Notes under the pieces: model-generated
What the model was told of the DNA's origin: nothing
The model's database searches: none
The model's input: only the letters and a program-made list of their open reading frames with translations
NCBI GenBank assembly: GCA_905479905.1
Contig: CAJQOK010000254.1
Location: 1-7,610 of the forward strand
Reading direction: 5' to 3'
Length of the DNA: 7,610 nt
Origin: an uncultured Aliterella sp.
Lineage (GTDB): Bacteria > Cyanobacteriota > Cyanobacteriia > Cyanobacteriales > Chroococcidiopsidaceae
Shown here: positions 5,580-7,610 of the stretch, piece after piece
Numbering within the stretch: position 1 is the first letter of the stretch
Layout: every line of letters begins with the position of its first letter
Program-made: the position numbers and the translations under genes

Positions 5580-6350
5580 CTAAAACTTGTCTTTCATTCC
5601 TCGCAGCCGAGCAAAAGTTTGAACTGGATCGCTACTATTGACGGCGGCTTGTACTGTTGGTTGATTCCAACGCAAAAATGGATTTGTGCGCTTTTCTAAC
5701 CCCAAATTAGAAGGAATAGTTGGTTCATGGCGGCTACGGGCAGCTTGAACGGCGGCAAAACGAGTTTTTAAGTCGGGGTTGGTACTATCTACAGTTAAAG
5801 CAAATTTGAGATTGTTTAAGGTATATTCATGAGCGCACCATACCCGCGTATCGTCGGGTAAAGCTTGCAACTTGCTTAAAGACTCCAACATCTGCGTTGG
5901 CGTACCTTCAAATAATCTTCCGCAACCGCCAGCAAACAATGTATCCCCACAAAACAACTCCCCGCTTTCGGTGGCTGTAGCAGGGAAGTAGTAGGCGATA
6001 TGGGCGCGGGTATGTCCGGGAACAAAAAATACAACGCCCGTGCGATCGCAAAAACTAACGCGATCGCCTTCTTTTAAAAATACTTGCTGTCCAGGTATTC
6101 TACCGCGATCTTCAGCGCCACCATAAACTACAACATCCTGAAAATGTTCTATTAATTGCTGGTTTCCGCCTACATGGTCGTGGTGATGATGAGTATTGAA
6201 AATTGCGACTAATTTAGCGCATAGTTGTTGCAATTTCTCGATTACAGGTTCTGCAATGGCGGGATCGACTACCGCCGCAATGTTTTTTTGGCGATCGTGC
6301 AGGAGAAAAATGTAATTATCTGTAAGTACGGGAATGCGAATTACGTCCAT
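5580..6350 (-). CDS. gloB: Hydroxyacylglutathione hydrolase (glyoxalase II)
   Basis: This cytoplasmic metallo-beta-lactamase-fold enzyme hydrolyses S-D-lactoylglutathione to D-lactate and glutathione, the second step of methylglyoxal detoxification. The 256 residues match the family. All metal ligands are visible: His54, His56, Asp58 and His59 (THHHHDH), His113 (PGHTRAH), Asp136 ([13 protein letters not shown]) and His174 (CAHEYTLNN). The C-terminal substrate-binding part ends with [14 protein letters not shown]. The start codon lies 6 nt after the stop of the membrane-protein gene, and the TAGG of that stop region is the only likely ribosome site, so translation is probably coupled. It is the distal gene of a minus-strand group and converges on doc. 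Confidence 0.96.
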   Translation of the reverse strand: MDVIRIPVLTDNYIFLLHDRQKNIAAVVDPAIAEPVIEKLQQLCAKLVAIFNTHHHHDHVGGNQQLIEHFQDVVVYGGAEDRGRIPGQQVFLKEGDRVSFCDRTGVVFFVPGHTRAHIAYYFPATATESGELFCGDTLFAGGCGRLFEGTPTQMLESLSKLQALPDDTRVWCAHEYTLNNLKFALTVDSTNPDLKTRFAAVQAARSRHEPTIPSNLGLEKRTNPFLRWNQPTVQAAVNSSDPVQTFARLRGMKDKF

Positions 6351-6356
6351 AATTAC

Positions 6357-6728
6357 CTAGCGCCAAGAATCTAAATCTAAGGATTCAAAACCTTTCTTTT
6401 CGACAAAAGACAACATACTGCCTAGCTGATACCATACCAATAAACCAATTAGCAAAGTTAAAGGTGCAGCCGTAGCTGTTGCTAACCAACCAGGAAAACC
6501 AAATATTTCTAATCCCGCCGATAAAAATACTAAGATTCCCACATTGATACCCAAGTAAGGAATAATTAATTGTCCGGTAGGTAATTGAGCCTTAGTTGCG
6601 GCGGCGCGGGCGCTTGACCAGTTTGCCACAATTAGTTTTAAAGTAGCTGCAAAAGCCGTACCCGCAGCTAGGGCGATCGCAAATCCAGCAAACATTAAAA
6701 AATACGGCGGTTCGGGATAGTAAGACAT
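6357..6728 (-). CDS. Three-helix membrane protein of unknown function
   Basis: I do not recognise the family by name. The 123-residue product has three hydrophobic segments, at about residues 9-29 (begins YFLMFAGFAIALAAG), 54-77 (LIIPYLGINVGILVFLSAG) and 81-106 (WLATATAAPLTLLIGLLVW). The loop between the first two (residues 36-52) is polar and basic, and the acidic tail ends in ESLDLDSWR. No signal peptidase site or catalytic motif is seen. The ATG at 6728 has no strong Shine-Dalgarno. It is 40 nt after the ABC1 kinase gene and 6 nt before gloB, so it is likely co-transcribed with both. The conserved look of the protein suggests a genuine gene; function cannot be given. Confidence 0.8.
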   Translation of the reverse strand: MSYYPEPPYFLMFAGFAIALAAGTAFAATLKLIVANWSSARAAATKAQLPTGQLIIPYLGINVGILVFLSAGLEIFGFPGWLATATAAPLTLLIGLLVWYQLGSMLSFVEKKGFESLDLDSWR

Positions 6729-6768
6729 GGTAATTTCTAGTTGGTAATTAAGGGAGGTTATTTAAGCT

Positions 6769-7610
6769 TTACTTACCTGACTTGCCATTAAAAGCATTAA
6801 AAACAGGTAAAATTGCGGCGGTGCGTTCTTTTGAAAAATCGCTTAAAGCACTGATTGCTACATCAAATAATCGATTTGGCTGTAATTCATCTTTAATCAA
6901 ATTCCACAGACTTTGTACTTCTGCTGTATGCAGGCGATCGTCTTCAGTTAAAGCAAGGAGCAATTGCTGTCTCAAATACTGTCCTTCCTCTGATAGTAAA
7001 AACTGTAAACCCATCTGCGCTGTAGGTAATAAGTCAAAACTATTATCGGCGCGGGCGATCGCAATTAAGTCTTCTAATCTCTCCCACTGAAACTTACCAT
7101 TTTTAAATAATAGATTCAGCAACCGTCGTCGTAGTGGGGGCGTTTCTCCTTTTAACAAGCGCTTGGCAATGTACGGGTAAGCAACTTCAACGATTTTGAA
7201 ATCAGGGTTTAAGCTTAAAGCAATTCCTTCTTGCGTTACTAAAGAGCGAATAATTAAAGCAAACTGTGCTGGGACGCGGAAAGGATACTCGTACATCAAC
7301 TCCGAGAAGGAGTCGGTAATAGTTTTAAAATTGAGACTGCTAACACTTGCGCCCATCGCATTAGTAAGGACGGCCTCTAAAGCGGGTACAATCGGGCGAA
7401 TATCGGTATTTGGCGCTAAAAATCCTAGCTTGACGTAATCTTCGGCTAACTCAATGTAGTCTTGATTGACTAAATGAACCAACGCATCAACCAAGGTTTC
7501 TTTCATTTCCTCGGTTAGCTGATCCATCATCCCGAAGTCAATGTACGCCATCCGCCCGTCAACGGTAGCAAACAAATTACCTGGATGAGGATCGGCGTGA
7601 AAAAAGCCAT
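6769..7610 (-). CDS. ABC1/UbiB-family atypical kinase, N-terminus beyond window
   Basis: The frame is open through the right edge; about 280 residues of a protein normally near 550 are present. The first visible residues are GFFHADPHPGN, the catalytic loop of ABC1 kinases (Asp and Asn conserved), followed by YIDFGMMDQL with the metal-binding DFG. The rest is the helical C-terminal region (ALVHLVNQDYIELAEDY, RVPAQFALIIRSLVTQEGIA, ALNPDFKIVEVAYPYIAKRLL-like order) typical of cyanobacterial and plastid ABC1K proteins. The KxGQ and Ala-rich nucleotide-loop motifs lie outside the window. Family members support prenylquinone synthesis and thylakoid or plastoglobule lipid metabolism; the target here is unknown. 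A TTG at 7575 is only an internal leucine codon, not a start. It is the first of three same-strand genes with the membrane protein and gloB. Confidence 0.93.
   Translation of the reverse strand, partial: GFFHADPHPGNLFATVDGRMAYIDFGMMDQLTEEMKETLVDALVHLVNQDYIELAEDYVKLGFLAPNTDIRPIVPALEAVLTNAMGASVSSLNFKTITDSFSELMYEYPFRVPAQFALIIRSLVTQEGIALSLNPDFKIVEVAYPYIAKRLLKGETPPLRRRLLNLLFKNGKFQWERLEDLIAIARADNSFDLLPTAQMGLQFLLSEEGQYLRQQLLLALTEDDRLHTAEVQSLWNLIKDELQPNRLFDVAISALSDFSKERTAAILPVFNAFNGKSGK

Noticed and set aside
6782..7090. Plus-strand 102-codon frame inside the ABC1 kinase gene
   Set aside because: The opposite strand encodes conserved kinase-family sequence; this product is Ser/Lys/Cys-rich without a domain.
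7573..7575. TTG as start of the ABC1 kinase
   Set aside because: The frame continues upstream with HADPHPGN, the catalytic loop, so the TTG is an internal Leu codon and the gene runs off the window.
1..7610. CRISPR array, tRNA, rRNA or insertion sequence
   Set aside because: No regularly spaced repeats, cloverleaf sequence, transposase frame or terminal inverted repeats were found; the only tandem repeat is the antitoxin-tail duplication.

Overview
The window looks like cyanobacterial chromosome. The octamer GCGATCGC (HIP1) occurs eight times in 7.6 kb. The plant-type zeta-carotene desaturase, the ABC1 kinase next to a glyoxalase II, the Uma2 nuclease gene and the moderately AT-rich codon usage all fit a cyanobacterium. 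I cannot name the genus.

Left part (1-4022). A divergently read TetR-family repressor gene, cut by the left edge, faces a run of four plus-strand genes: a glutathione S-transferase-like protein (start at 491), a two-domain flavin-nucleotide-binding protein of the pyridoxamine-phosphate-oxidase fold, zeta-carotene desaturase (zds/crtQ) and a SRPBCC lipid-binding-fold protein. Gaps are 33, 34 and 21 nt, so transcription may run through all four. Between the repressor and the GST gene lie two copies of the operator ACCGAACGTT, one a perfect 14-bp palindrome, placed over and just after a plausible sigma-70 promoter. The simplest reading is a self-regulated TetR switch for a GST/flavoprotein detoxification pair. 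That it also feeds transcripts into carotenoid desaturation is inference.

Middle part (4023-5579). This is accessory DNA: a 9-bp hairpin after the SRPBCC gene, a lone Uma2-type PD-(D/E)xK protein, and a toxin-antitoxin locus with a small antitoxin and a Doc/Fic toxin bearing HAFIDGNKR. The last 90 nt of the antitoxin region are tandemly duplicated. The second copy is a broken antitoxin tail (one inserted base), so the intact antitoxin gene now ends 87 nt before the toxin instead of overlapping it.

Right part (5580-7610, minus strand). An ABC1/UbiB-type kinase (N-terminus beyond the window), a three-helix membrane protein of unknown function, and glyoxalase II (gloB) run in one direction. The membrane-protein gene stops only 6 nt before gloB. 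gloB and doc converge with 7 nt between their stops, at a perfect 14-bp palindrome.
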